NCBI RefSeq assembly: GCF_019669905.1
Contig: NZ_AP019777.1
Coordinates: forward strand, 2,914,001-2,978,000
Length of the DNA: 64,000 nt
Source of the DNA: Methylomonas koyamae
Lineage (GTDB): Bacteria > Pseudomonadota > Gammaproteobacteria > Methylococcales > Methylomonadaceae
Direction of reading: 5' to 3'
Shown here: positions 26,650 through 35,276 of the stretch, piece by piece
Position numbering within the stretch: the stretch's first letter is position 1
How the letters are laid out: each line of letters begins with the position of its first letter
Position numbers and translations under genes: made by a program
The notes under the pieces: model-generated
The model's input: only the letters and a program-made list of their open reading frames with translations
The model's database searches: none
What the model was told of the DNA's origin: nothing

Positions 26650-27777
26650 CTAATGCACCAAACTCAACAACACCCCTGCCGCTACCGCCGAGCCGATCAC
26701 GCCGGCCACGTTCGGTCCCATCGCGTGCATCAACAGGAAGTTGTGCGGATTGCTTTCCAGACCGATTTTGTTGGCGACGCGAGCCGCCATCGGTACCGCG
26801 GAAACCCCGGCCGCGCCGATTAACGGATTGATCGGCGTCGAGCTGAACCGGTTCATGATTTTAGCCATGATGACGCCGCTGGCGGTACCGATGGCGAATG
26901 CGACCGCACCAAGGCCGAGAATACCCAAGGTTTGCACTTTCAAAAACGCCTCGGCGCTAAGTTTGGAACCGACCGACAACCCGAGAAATATGGTGACGAT
27001 GTTGATCAACTCGTTCTGCGCGGTCTTGCTTAAACGATCCACCACCCCGGTCGCATTCATCAAGTTACCCAGGCAAAACATACCGACCAGCGGCGCCGCC
27101 GACGGCAATAATAACGCAGTCAACATCAACAGCATCAACGGAAACACCACTTTCTCGGCCTTGCCGACAGTCCGCAGTTGCTGCATTTCGATGCGGCGCT
27201 CATCCTCGCTGGTCAACGCCCGCATGATTGGCGGCTGGATCAGCGGCACCAGCGCCATATAGGAATACGCGGCGACGGCAATGGCACCCAATAATTCGGG
27301 CGCCAGCTTGGAGGCGACGTAAATCGCAGTCGGGCCGTCGGCACCGCCGATGATCGCAATCGCCGCCGCTTCTTTCAAGCTGAACGCCATGCCCGGCACG
27401 GCATTCAAGGCCAGCGCGCCGAACAGCGTGGCGAAGATGCCGAATTGGGCGGCTGCACCGAGAAACAGCGTTTTCGGATTGGCTAGCATCGGCCCGAAAT
27501 CGGTCATCGCCCCGACGCCCATGAAAATCAACAACGGAAATACGCCGGCCTTGATGCCGCCATACATGTAATAAAGGATGCCGCCTTCGTCTATCATCCC
27601 GGCAACCGGAATATTGCTCAGTACGGCGCCAAAACCGATAGGCAACAACAATAGCGGCTCGAAGCCTTTTCTGATCGCCAGATACAACAACACAAACCCG
27701 ACCGCCATCATGATGATTTGCGGCTGGGTAATGTTGTAAATACCGGTGCTTTCCCACAACAGTCTGAGATTTTCCAT
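26650..27777 (-). CDS. oadB: Sodium-pumping oxaloacetate decarboxylase, beta subunit
   Basis: A 375-residue integral membrane subunit. OadB decarboxylates the carboxybiotin formed by OadA and couples this to Na+ export. The sequence shows many hydrophobic helices and family blocks: [90 protein letters not shown], and [14 protein letters not shown]. The C-terminal [24 protein letters not shown] and [21 protein letters not shown] are also typical. It is the last gene of oadG-oadA-oadB, 114 bases after oadA. In an aerobic methylotroph it may balance C4 acids or the sodium gradient; that is inference. Confidence 0.95.
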   Translation of the reverse strand: MENLRLLWESTGIYNITQPQIIMMAVGFVLLYLAIRKGFEPLLLLPIGFGAVLSNIPVAGMIDEGGILYYMYGGIKAGVFPLLIFMGVGAMTDFGPMLANPKTLFLGAAAQFGIFATLFGALALNAVPGMAFSLKEAAAIAIIGGADGPTAIYVASKLAPELLGAIAVAAYSYMALVPLIQPPIMRALTSEDERRIEMQQLRTVGKAEKVVFPLMLLMLTALLLPSAAPLVGMFCLGNLMNATGVVDRLSKTAQNELINIVTIFLGLSVGSKLSAEAFLKVQTLGILGLGAVAFAIGTASGVIMAKIMNRFSSTPINPLIGAAGVSAVPMAARVANKIGLESNPHNFLLMHAMGPNVAGVIGSAVAAGVLLSLVH

Positions 27778-27891
27778 GGCTTGATTTATTCGATTGGGTT
27801 GGCTGGCAACAAGGCTAAGGCATGCGGTCGAGTTTAGTTTGGCTACCGGCTACCGCCCTAGGGCAACCGGAGCAAACCAACTATGAGGCGG

Positions 27892-29688
27892 TTACAAGGT
27901 GACCAGAACGTCGCCTACCGCAACTGAATCGCCTTGGCGCACGTTGACCGCGCTGACGATACCGGCGACTTTGGCCCGAATCTCGGTTTCCATTTTCATC
28001 GCTTCCATGATTAACACGACGTCGCCTTCGGACAGATGGGAACCGACGTTGACGTTGACTTTCAATACTACGCCGGCCAATGGCGATTCGACCACGCCGC
28101 TGCCGCTGACGATGGGGGCTGTCGAAGCCAGCATCGGACCGTTTTCCGATGCCGAGGACGGTTCCACCACTATTTCGCCGTTGCCCGGCGCGATTGCGAC
28201 GTGGTAATTTTTGCCGTCCACATTCACGGTGTAGGTTTCGGCCTCGACCGCCGTTTTAACGGCAGCCGGTACCGAAACCGGGGCGGGTTCCAGACCCGGT
28301 GCCGGCTCGAATGCGGCAGGATTGCCCCGGTTTTGGATGAATTTCCAACCCACTTGCGCGAACAGCCCGTCGATCAGCGCGTCTTCTTCAACGTTATCGG
28401 CCAGCTTGACGCCGTCGGCCTGGGCTTTGGCCTGGACTTCGGCCACCAATTTGCTCATTTCCGGCTCCAACAAATCCGCCGGACGACAAGTGATCGGCTC
28501 GGCACCGTTCAATACTCGCGCTTGTAATTCTTTATCGACAGGTGCCGGAGTTGCGCCGTACTCGCCGCGCAGCACGCCGGCAGTCTCTTTGCTGATCGTT
28601 TTGTAACGCTCGCCGGCCAAAACATTCAATACCGCCTGGGTGCCGACGATTTGCGACGTCGGCGTCACCAGCGGGATATAGCCCAAGTCTTTGCGCACCA
28701 ACGGAATTTCCTGCAGTACCGCGTCGAAACGGTCGGCCGCACCCTGCTCCTTCAATTGGCTTTCCATATTGGTCAGCATTCCGCCCGGTACTTGCGATAC
28801 CAAGATCCGGCTATCCACGCCTTTCAGGCTACCCTCGAACTGCGCATATTTCTTCCGCACCTCGCGAAAATAAGCGGCGACTTTCTCCAGCTTGGCCAAA
28901 TCCAGACCGGTATCGCGCTTTTGGCCGGCCAATGCCGCGACGATGGTTTCGGTCGGGGTGTGGCCGTAAGTCATACTCAACGAAGAGATCGCGGTATCGA
29001 TATTATCGACGCCGGCTTCGATGGCTTTGATACAAGTGGCAACGCTCAAGCCGGTGGTGGCATGGCAATGCAGATGGACCGGAATCGCGACAGCCTTCTT
29101 CAATTTGCCGATCAGATCGTAGGCGTCGTAAGGGGTCAGCAAGCCGGCCATGTCTTTGATGCAGATCGAATGCGCACCCAGATCCTCGATCAGCTTGCCC
29201 TGCTCCACCCACTTCTTGGTGGTATGCACCGGGCTGGTAGTGTACGAAATGGTACCTTGGGCATGGGCATCGGTATTCAGCACCGCCTTGATGGCTCTTT
29301 CGATATTGCGCATATCGTTCATCGCATCGAAAATTCGGAATACGTCAATACCGTTGACCACGCAACGCTCGACGAATTTATCGACCACGTCGTCGGCGTA
29401 ATGGCGGTAACCGAGGATATTCTGGCCGCGGAACAGCATTTGCTGCGGTGTGTTGGGCATGGCTTTCTTCAGCAAGCGCAACCTTTCCCACGGGTCCTCG
29501 CCCAAATAGCGGATGCAAGCGTCGAAGGTCGCGCCACCCCAGGATTCGATAGACCAATAACCGATCTGGTCGAGTTGCCCGCAAATCGGCAACATGTCTT
29601 CGATACGCAGCCTGGTCGCCAGAATTGACTGATGGGCGTCGCGTAATACCACCTCAGTAATTCCCAGGGGCTTGTTTACCTTTTCCAC
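27892..29688 (-). CDS. oadA: Oxaloacetate decarboxylase, alpha subunit (biotin carboxyltransferase)
   Basis: A 598-residue cytoplasmic subunit that transfers the carboxyl group of oxaloacetate to biotin. The carboxyltransferase TIM barrel occupies about residues 1-290 ([76 protein letters not shown]), then the conserved PYC/OADA domain, then a biotinyl domain with the attachment motif EAMKME near residue 564. It begins with GTG, preceded by a good ribosome-binding site (GGAG about 8 bases upstream). oadG lies 55 bases upstream and oadB 114 bases downstream, giving the usual G-A-B order. Confidence 0.96.
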   Translation of the reverse strand: MEKVNKPLGITEVVLRDAHQSILATRLRIEDMLPICGQLDQIGYWSIESWGGATFDACIRYLGEDPWERLRLLKKAMPNTPQQMLFRGQNILGYRHYADDVVDKFVERCVVNGIDVFRIFDAMNDMRNIERAIKAVLNTDAHAQGTISYTTSPVHTTKKWVEQGKLIEDLGAHSICIKDMAGLLTPYDAYDLIGKLKKAVAIPVHLHCHATTGLSVATCIKAIEAGVDNIDTAISSLSMTYGHTPTETIVAALAGQKRDTGLDLAKLEKVAAYFREVRKKYAQFEGSLKGVDSRILVSQVPGGMLTNMESQLKEQGAADRFDAVLQEIPLVRKDLGYIPLVTPTSQIVGTQAVLNVLAGERYKTISKETAGVLRGEYGATPAPVDKELQARVLNGAEPITCRPADLLEPEMSKLVAEVQAKAQADGVKLADNVEEDALIDGLFAQVGWKFIQNRGNPAAFEPAPGLEPAPVSVPAAVKTAVEAETYTVNVDGKNYHVAIAPGNGEIVVEPSSASENGPMLASTAPIVSGSGVVESPLAGVVLKVNVNVGSHLSEGDVVLIMEAMKMETEIRAKVAGIVSAVNVRQGDSVAVGDVLVTL

Positions 29689-29743
29689 TCTTTACTCTCC
29701 TAATGACTTTTTTGGGTCGTACCAGACCTTACCTTGTGGGTAA

Positions 29744-29983
29744 CTATCCGTTTTTATGCTTTTTGCGGTATTGCAGAACTGCGGCGGTTATCGCGGCAAC
29801 CACCGCTTTATCGTTACCGGCGACGACCGGTTGCTCGGGAAATTTGGACGGGACTTCGGGAAAATAGCGCCGGACCAGGTTGCTCATGGTATTGATCGCA
29901 ACCACCAGCATGGCCAAAAAAGCGTAAACCATCCCCATGCCGATTAGCATTAATTCAATACCCGAAGACAGCATTTCGTTCAT
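29744..29983 (-). CDS. oadG: Oxaloacetate decarboxylase, gamma subunit
   Basis: A 79-residue small membrane protein with one transmembrane helix near residues 9-33 (ELMLIGMGMVYAFLAMLVVAINTM), followed by a short basic/proline-rich cytoplasmic segment and a C-terminus with VAAITAAVLQYRKKHK, as in OadG/MadG. OadG stabilises the OadA-OadB complex. A histidine-rich zinc-binding tail seen in some homologues is reduced here. It is the first gene of the oadGAB operon, with a plausible sigma-70 promoter 32 bases upstream. Gene identity rests on both sequence and position. Confidence 0.92.
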   Translation of the reverse strand: MNEMLSSGIELMLIGMGMVYAFLAMLVVAINTMSNLVRRYFPEVPSKFPEQPVVAGNDKAVVAAITAAVLQYRKKHKNG

Positions 29984-30015
29984 AATCGTCGTCCAAATGA
30001 TTAATTAGCCTGGGC

Positions 30016-30045
30016 ATTATCGCCCAAATAAGCAGGACTTCACAA
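30016..30045 (-). promoter_or_regulatory. Candidate sigma-70 promoter of oadGAB
   Basis: Read on the minus strand, TTGTGA (30045-30040) and GATAAT (30021-30016) are separated by 18 bases, ending 32 bases before the oadG ATG. The -10 box is the loop of a small hairpin with arms GGGC and GCCC, which could affect its strength. Confidence 0.5.
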
Positions 30046-30148
30046 TCCTGAGCGGAATGAAGGGTTTAAGGCCGCAGTATCGAAAAGTAAAAAACCGGCA
30101 GCACCTGCGTTAGGCAAAAAAGCCGGCTGCGACCGCCGCCCGTAGCGG

Positions 30149-30190
30149 AAAAAATCGCGGCGCTCGGGCCTGCAAGGCCCGGCCGCCGAG
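30149..30190 (-). terminator. Rho-independent terminator of gcvR-bcp
   Basis: On the minus strand, directly after the bcp stop, outer arms CGGCG / CGCCG and inner arms GGGCC / GGCCC form a long GC-rich stem with a short internal loop. A run of six T residues follows. It separates the gcvR-bcp unit from oadGAB. Confidence 0.82.
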
Positions 30191-30191
30191 G

Positions 30192-30659
30192 TCAGAGCGC
30201 TTGCAGAAAATCCAGCACCTCGGCTACGTGGACTTTGACCTGCACCTTACGCCATTCTTTGGCGAGAACGCCGTTCTCGTCGATCAGAAACGTGCTGCGT
30301 TCGATCCCTTGCACCTGTTTGCCGTACATATTCTTCATTTTGATCACATCGAATAAACGGCACAGGTTTTCGTCCTGGTCGGATAGCAAATCGAACGGAA
30401 ACGCTTGCTTGCATTTAAAGCCTTCATGGACTTTGACGCTGTCGCGCGATACCCCCAACACCACGGCATTCAACGCTGCGAATCGGTCGATATTGTCGCG
30501 GAAGGCTTGGCCTTCCTGGGTGCAGCCCGGCGTATTGTCTTTGGGGTAAAAATAAAGCACGACTTTTTTGCCGCGATAATCGCTGAGTTTGACGGCTTTA
30601 CCGCCGGTCGCGGCTACTTCGAAATCCGGAACGGTATCGCCGATGGCTATGGCTGTCAT
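30192..30659 (-). CDS. bcp: Thioredoxin-dependent peroxiredoxin of the BCP/PrxQ type
   Basis: A 155-residue peroxiredoxin that reduces hydrogen peroxide and organic hydroperoxides using thioredoxin. The peroxidatic cysteine is in NTPGCTQEG (Cys46). The resolving cysteine five residues later, found in E. coli BCP, is missing; Cys83 (GFKCKQAFPF) is placed like the alternative resolving cysteine of other PrxQ proteins, so a disulfide Cys46-Cys83 is plausible. The gene starts four bases after the gcvR-like gene, the same gcvR-bcp order known from E. coli, and is followed by a strong terminator. Confidence 0.93.
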   Translation of the reverse strand: MTAIAIGDTVPDFEVAATGGKAVKLSDYRGKKVVLYFYPKDNTPGCTQEGQAFRDNIDRFAALNAVVLGVSRDSVKVHEGFKCKQAFPFDLLSDQDENLCRLFDVIKMKNMYGKQVQGIERSTFLIDENGVLAKEWRKVQVKVHVAEVLDFLQAL

Positions 30660-30663
30660 GAAA

Positions 30664-31188
30664 TCACCTTTTAACAGGTTCGAGAATGGCGTCTATATTC
30701 AAGCTGTCGCAAAAATCCAGAAACTCTTCGCGCAAAGACAGAATCCGCACCGCTGGCGGCACCAACAGGATGAATTTGGTGGAAAATACCGAAGTATTGA
30801 AAAAAGCCGCGCTGTGACGGCTGGCGGAGACTTCCTCGATACAGATGCCCCGGTCCAATAGGAAGGAGGTTACGGCAAACAGGATGTCGTTCTTGTCGAC
30901 GGAGATGGTTTCCAGCGTGTATGGCACGCCTTCGATCGCTTGTGGTTCCTGGCTCGGCCGCAGGAAGCTCATCTGGATTTCCAAGCGGATTTTAATCGCA
31001 TCCAGCATGCCTTCCAGCTTGGCGATATGGTTCCAATTGCCGTCTATCAACAGATAGGCGGCGGTAAGCTCGGTCAAATTGGAGGTACGCAGCTCCAGTA
31101 CGTTACATTGGCAGGCGCTCAACGCCGACAAAATTTCCCCAAGAAAACCGTTGGACTTCTCGCCCAACACCGTAATCGCCAGTTGCAT
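30664..31188 (-). CDS. gcvR: ACT-domain regulator, GcvR-like
   Basis: A 174-residue protein with two ACT-like domains (about 1-80 and 92-172). It starts MQLAITVLGEKSNGFLGEILSALSACQCNVLELRTS, typical of the glycine cleavage repressor GcvR, which in E. coli binds the activator GcvA. The second domain starts near YTLETISVDKNDILFAVTSFLLDRGICIEEVSA. Position directly upstream of bcp supports the assignment. No gcvA, or glycine cleavage gene, is in the window, so the partner is unknown, and some methylotroph homologues may regulate other pathways. Start ATG at 31188. Confidence 0.8.
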   Translation of the reverse strand: MQLAITVLGEKSNGFLGEILSALSACQCNVLELRTSNLTELTAAYLLIDGNWNHIAKLEGMLDAIKIRLEIQMSFLRPSQEPQAIEGVPYTLETISVDKNDILFAVTSFLLDRGICIEEVSASRHSAAFFNTSVFSTKFILLVPPAVRILSLREEFLDFCDSLNIDAILEPVKR

Positions 31189-31266
31189 AATCCCAAGTCC
31201 TTAAGTACGCTCCATCCAGTTTAACACCAACCGCGCTAAAAACGCAGTTGCGAAATGGCAACCGCG

Positions 31267-31704
31267 TCAGTCGTGGCGAATGGCGGTGATCCCGGCTTGT
31301 TCGTCGAAATGAACCGTCAATTTTTTACCGGTCCGGGCTTGACGCAATCCGGCCAAATCGACTTTAAACGCTACCGCCAGTTGCTGGTCGGTGACCGGCG
31401 CGGTGCGTTTCGGCGCGACGACGGCATGGCGCCAGGACAGCAACAAAGTCCAGCCCAGCCATAACAAAGCGATCGCCAGCACGATCTCGCCGTACAACGC
31501 CAATAACTCCAGCAAAGTCTTGTAACCGCCGAACCAGCGAATCTCGTCCGATAAGCTTTTCAGCCCCATCAGCCAGCCGGCCAATGTCAACAACGGCCAC
31601 AAAAAATACAGCCACAGTAGCCAACTGACCAGCGCCATGAACGCCGAACCGCATTTCTGCCGAAAGCTTTGCAAATGCGGTTGGTTGATAATGATTTCTT
31701 TCAT
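31267..31704 (-). CDS. pgaD: Poly-beta-1,6-N-acetylglucosamine synthesis protein PgaD
   Basis: A 145-residue inner-membrane protein with two transmembrane helices (about residues 20-46, ALVSWLLWLYFLWPLLTLAGW, and 62-86, LLELLALYGEIVLAIALLWLGW). PgaD joins PgaC to form the PNAG synthase; in E. coli both proteins together bind cyclic-di-GMP, which stabilises the complex. The ATG at 31704 overlaps the pgaC stop by four bases (ATGA). The longer frame up to 31929 is merely the pgaC coding strand in another frame. It is the last gene of pgaB-pgaC-pgaD, with 78 bases before gcvR. Confidence 0.88.
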   Translation of the reverse strand: MKEIIINQPHLQSFRQKCGSAFMALVSWLLWLYFLWPLLTLAGWLMGLKSLSDEIRWFGGYKTLLELLALYGEIVLAIALLWLGWTLLLSWRHAVVAPKRTAPVTDQQLAVAFKVDLAGLRQARTGKKLTVHFDEQAGITAIRHD

Positions 31705-33047
31705 TTTTGCCGTAAGCCCCTGTCCAAAGTCACCCAAACCGCGCGCTGGCCGCGTTTTTTGCGCAGAGCCTTGATGCAGCCGTTGATGGTAGTGCCGACG
31801 TTGATCAACCAGTACACGATCGGATACCAGATCATCCAATAATAATGCTGGGCCGAGCCGCCGCTTTTCTTTTCGTAGACCGAGTCTATCGTCAGACTGA
31901 CCGCAAACTGCACCAAACAGGTCACGCACAGCAGCATGCTGGTCCAGTGCGGCGATAAATCTTCCAGCGCTTCCTGCGGTTCGCTACTGAACCATTCCAG
32001 CGGCACCGAGGCCAACATCGCCACCACTAAAAACGCCCAGCTCAGGCTGATGCAGCATTCCAGATACAACGGCCACATGCCGCGCGAGCGCCAACGCAAC
32101 AGCGGCCGGAAATAGCGTAACAGCACTTCGACCCCGCCCTGCGCCCAGCGACTGCGTTGTTTCCATAAGCCGTTCAGCGTTTCCGGCATCAACACCCAGC
32201 ACAGCGCATTCGGCTCGAAACGGATCGCCCACCCGGCCAGTTGCATTTTCCAACTGATATCGATGTCCTCGGTGACCATATCCGGGCTCCAGTAACCCAC
32301 GTCGTGCAAAGCGGTTTTACGGAAACCGGCAATGACGCCGGATATCGTGAACACGTGACCGTAAGCGCGCTGGGCGCGTTTGATCATGCCGACGATGGCG
32401 GAAAACTCGCCGACCTGGATCTTGCCCAGCAACGTGGAACGGTTACGAATGCGCGGATTGCCGGTCACGGCACCGACGTGCGGATCTTCCAGAAAATGTT
32501 TGACGATCCACGCCGTTGCGTTCGGCGCCAACAAGGCGTCGCCGTCGATGCCGATCAGAATCTCGCTATTCGCCAACAGCGCCGCGGTGCGCAAACCGAC
32601 CGCCTTGCCTTGGTTACTGGCCAGATTGACGACGCGGATTTGGCTGTGTCGGTCGGCCAGTTCGTGCAGGATTTCCAGCGTATTATCTTTACTGCCGTCG
32701 TTGACGGCGATGATTTCGTAGTTCGGATATTGCTGGTGCAACAAATATTCGATGGTTTCGCGAACGTTTTCGCCCTCGTTGTAACACGGGATCAGTATCG
32801 ACACCGGCGGATATTCCGCCAGCACCGGCAAGTCCGACAACACGTTGCCGCGGTTACGTTCCCAGCGAATGTAATAGACGATGCCGCCCAGCATCCAGAC
32901 GTAAGCCATCAACAACGGATAATAAAATACGAAGCGCGACAGCCACTCGTTGAACTGCCACCAGGGCACCTCTTCCAAGCGCTCCCGGCCGATCAGCCAC
33001 AAGTCGATTAAATGCTGCATCCAAGGTTGCGAGAGTAGCTGTTCCAT
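31701..33047 (-). CDS. pgaC: Poly-beta-1,6-N-acetylglucosamine synthase PgaC
   Basis: A 448-residue processive GT2 enzyme of the inner membrane that polymerises UDP-GlcNAc. Two N-terminal hydrophobic helices precede the GT-A domain, which shows SILIPCYNEGENVRETIEYLL, VNDGSKDNT, IGIDGDALL (DxD), MVTEDIDISW (TED) and QRSRWAQGG (QxxRW), the full set of processive synthase motifs. C-terminal hydrophobic helices form the translocation channel. It starts seven bases after pgaB and overlaps pgaD. It probably makes PNAG for biofilm; c-di-GMP control through PgaCD is known in E. coli and fits the many c-di-GMP proteins in this window. Confidence 0.95.
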   Translation of the reverse strand: MEQLLSQPWMQHLIDLWLIGRERLEEVPWWQFNEWLSRFVFYYPLLMAYVWMLGGIVYYIRWERNRGNVLSDLPVLAEYPPVSILIPCYNEGENVRETIEYLLHQQYPNYEIIAVNDGSKDNTLEILHELADRHSQIRVVNLASNQGKAVGLRTAALLANSEILIGIDGDALLAPNATAWIVKHFLEDPHVGAVTGNPRIRNRSTLLGKIQVGEFSAIVGMIKRAQRAYGHVFTISGVIAGFRKTALHDVGYWSPDMVTEDIDISWKMQLAGWAIRFEPNALCWVLMPETLNGLWKQRSRWAQGGVEVLLRYFRPLLRWRSRGMWPLYLECCISLSWAFLVVAMLASVPLEWFSSEPQEALEDLSPHWTSMLLCVTCLVQFAVSLTIDSVYEKKSGGSAQHYYWMIWYPIVYWLINVGTTINGCIKALRKKRGQRAVWVTLDRGLRQK

Positions 33048-33054
33048 GTCCGGT

Positions 33055-34977
33055 TTAATCCTTGATTTCTACCGGAAAGTATTTCTTCAACTCGGCCAGC
33101 TTGGGTTGGTCGTGAAACACATTATCCGGGTAATAGCCGATATGCTTGGCACCGAGTTTCTTCAGCAATTGAAACTGTTCGGTAAATATCGGCATCGGAA
33201 TATCCTGCTGGGTTTTCCAGTTTACCGCCTGTAACTCGAATACCATTTTGTCCAGCGCTCCGGGAGTTTGCGCGGTTTTTTCGACCAATTCGGCCAACCA
33301 TTGCTTCGGGTTTTCCGCTTCTTCCATGAACGGCATCGCTTCCACCGCCACGTAGTCGTAATGTTTCAAGAATGTCGGCAAGGACTGCGCGTACCATTCT
33401 TCGCTGTAGGGCTTCAATAGCGGCAGCGAATAGAAATTGCGTGCGGTTTTGATATAAGGCCGGTAAAAGCGGACTTTATTGGTCAAATAGTCGGTGAACT
33501 GCCCCATCAGCTCGGTTTTGTATTGGGCCCAGCGCAGGCGCAACTCGCTGGACGAATGAATCGCGTCGAATTCGGCCGGCAAGCCCCAGACTTTGTGGGT
33601 AAATTCCATCGCCAGCGGCGACACGTCCTCGAAGTCCGACAAGATACCGTCGTCGTGAAACAGGATACCGTTGAAATCGCAAGATTTCGCCAGATCCTCG
33701 TAGATCTCGCCGACGAATTGGCGGGCCTCCGGATTGAACGGCGACAAACGGGTGTAGACGTGGCGGGACAACTGCGGCTCGCCGTCGCGCCATTCTTTGA
33801 CGTACCATTTCAGCGGCACATCGGCTTTGTAGGCCATCATCGGCATCCAGGCGTAGACTTTGACATCGGCTCCCTTTCTCAGCCGCAGCGAAACGTAGTT
33901 GAACAAATCCCGCCGCATCGGCAGATGTCGGTTAGGAAAATACAACTTGTCGGCGTTGCCGTCGCCATCCGGATCGGAAAAAGCTTGCAGATAGACGGTA
34001 TTGGCGCCGCTGGCCTTGATCCTCTCGACCACGGCGGACAGGTTTTTCTCGGTTTGCTCCTCGTCTTCGTCGTAGATATAGTCCATGTCGACATGGGCCA
34101 CCCGCAACTCGCGGCCGGTGCGCAATTTGGTGACGATGGTGGCAAAGCGCTCGGCAGTAGGGTCGTCGGTCATGATCATGCGCTTCATCACCGCCGCGTC
34201 GGCCAGTGTATTGGCGCCGTCGTTAAGGCCCATCGTCAACGGCATGCCGGCGTTTTTCGCCGCTTCCAACGCAATCGCGTTATATTCGCCGTAAGGCCAG
34301 ACCATCACCCGCGGCCGCTTGCCCAGCATTTGCAGCAATTGCTCGGAGCTTTTCTCCAGTTCCTGAAAAATCCGCTTCCGGTACTCCTCGTCTTTTTCGT
34401 ATTCCTCGTATTCGCTGCTGTAAAGCCGGGTCGTGATCGCGCTTTGTTCGTTGCCTTGCGGATTGGCGACGATGCCGTGGTGGGCGTTAAAGCTGTGCGA
34501 GGCGATTTCGACCAGGCCGCTGGCGGCAACCTCGCGAATCTGCGCCGGCGTCATCAACGGCTTGTTAGTACCCGCGTGGTTATGCTGTTCCATCCAACTG
34601 CCGACCACGGCCAGCGTGGCCGGGTATTTGTACTTTTTCAGCAGCGGCATCGCCCGGGTATAAAAACTTTGGTAGCCGTCGTCGAAGGTCAGGATGACGG
34701 CTTTGTTCGGCAACGGCTTTTTGCCTTGCATCGCGTCGAGCAAATCCTGAATCGAAATGACGCGGTAGCCGTTGCTTTTCAACCAGGCAAAATGGTCGTT
34801 CAGATGCTCCTTATTCACCGCCATCCGGTCGAACGGCGGGACCCTTTCTTCCTCCTCCAAAATATCGTGGTAATTCAGCACGATAAAACTGGAACTCGCG
34901 GAATCTGCAGCCTGCAACGGCCCGGCAATCCAGCAGGCGATTACAAAAAATATCCCGGCAATAAGGCGCATGTTCAT
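33055..34977 (-). CDS. pgaB: PNAG N-deacetylase/hydrolase PgaB
   Basis: A 640-residue periplasmic protein that partially de-N-acetylates PNAG so that it can be exported. The signal region MNMRLIAGIFFVIACWIAG contains a possible lipobox (VIAC), consistent with the E. coli lipoprotein. The NodB-type deacetylase domain spans about 30-270, with TFDDGYQSF (Asp99, Asp100) and the metal ligands SHSFNAHHG (His161, His166). The C-terminal domain (about 290-620) is of the PgaB hydrolase type, with HVDMDYIYDEDEEQTEKNL and VKVYAWMPM. It begins the operon: no pgaA porin gene lies upstream, only a divergent SulP gene, with 299 bases between the two starts. Confidence 0.94.
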   Translation of the reverse strand: MNMRLIAGIFFVIACWIAGPLQAADSASSSFIVLNYHDILEEEERVPPFDRMAVNKEHLNDHFAWLKSNGYRVISIQDLLDAMQGKKPLPNKAVILTFDDGYQSFYTRAMPLLKKYKYPATLAVVGSWMEQHNHAGTNKPLMTPAQIREVAASGLVEIASHSFNAHHGIVANPQGNEQSAITTRLYSSEYEEYEKDEEYRKRIFQELEKSSEQLLQMLGKRPRVMVWPYGEYNAIALEAAKNAGMPLTMGLNDGANTLADAAVMKRMIMTDDPTAERFATIVTKLRTGRELRVAHVDMDYIYDEDEEQTEKNLSAVVERIKASGANTVYLQAFSDPDGDGNADKLYFPNRHLPMRRDLFNYVSLRLRKGADVKVYAWMPMMAYKADVPLKWYVKEWRDGEPQLSRHVYTRLSPFNPEARQFVGEIYEDLAKSCDFNGILFHDDGILSDFEDVSPLAMEFTHKVWGLPAEFDAIHSSSELRLRWAQYKTELMGQFTDYLTNKVRFYRPYIKTARNFYSLPLLKPYSEEWYAQSLPTFLKHYDYVAVEAMPFMEEAENPKQWLAELVEKTAQTPGALDKMVFELQAVNWKTQQDIPMPIFTEQFQLLKKLGAKHIGYYPDNVFHDQPKLAELKKYFPVEIKD

Positions 34978-35276
34978 TAAAAGTTAAATTCAGCGGAAAT
35001 TGAGAATGGAAACGGCCGCCATCGCGAGTCGCGCGGGCCTAAAATGGAGGGCGCATTTTACCCGAACGGCCTGTTTTAGCCCGTTTTTTATTTTTTACCG
35101 TCGACGACGCAACGGCAGCTGCCTTACCCGGCAAATCGGATTGGCTAAGCCGGCTTGGTTTCGGCGAAAACCGGTTATCATGCCGCCACTATCCGCCCAG
35201 CGCAGGTGCGACCGGTTGCAACCGCCGGACCGTATCGCAGCGGGGCTGGCTCGCAACCCTCTATTCCGGAGCACTC

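Noticed and set aside
31705..31929. N-terminal extension of pgaD
   Set aside because: It lies entirely inside pgaC in another frame; the ATG at 31704 gives a normal PgaD and an ATGA overlap.
33523..34980. 485-residue plus-strand open frame opposite pgaB
   Set aside because: It is antisense to a clearly conserved pgaB; its translation is rich in His, Gln, Val and Arg typical of reverse-frame shadows in GC-rich DNA, and it shows no motif.
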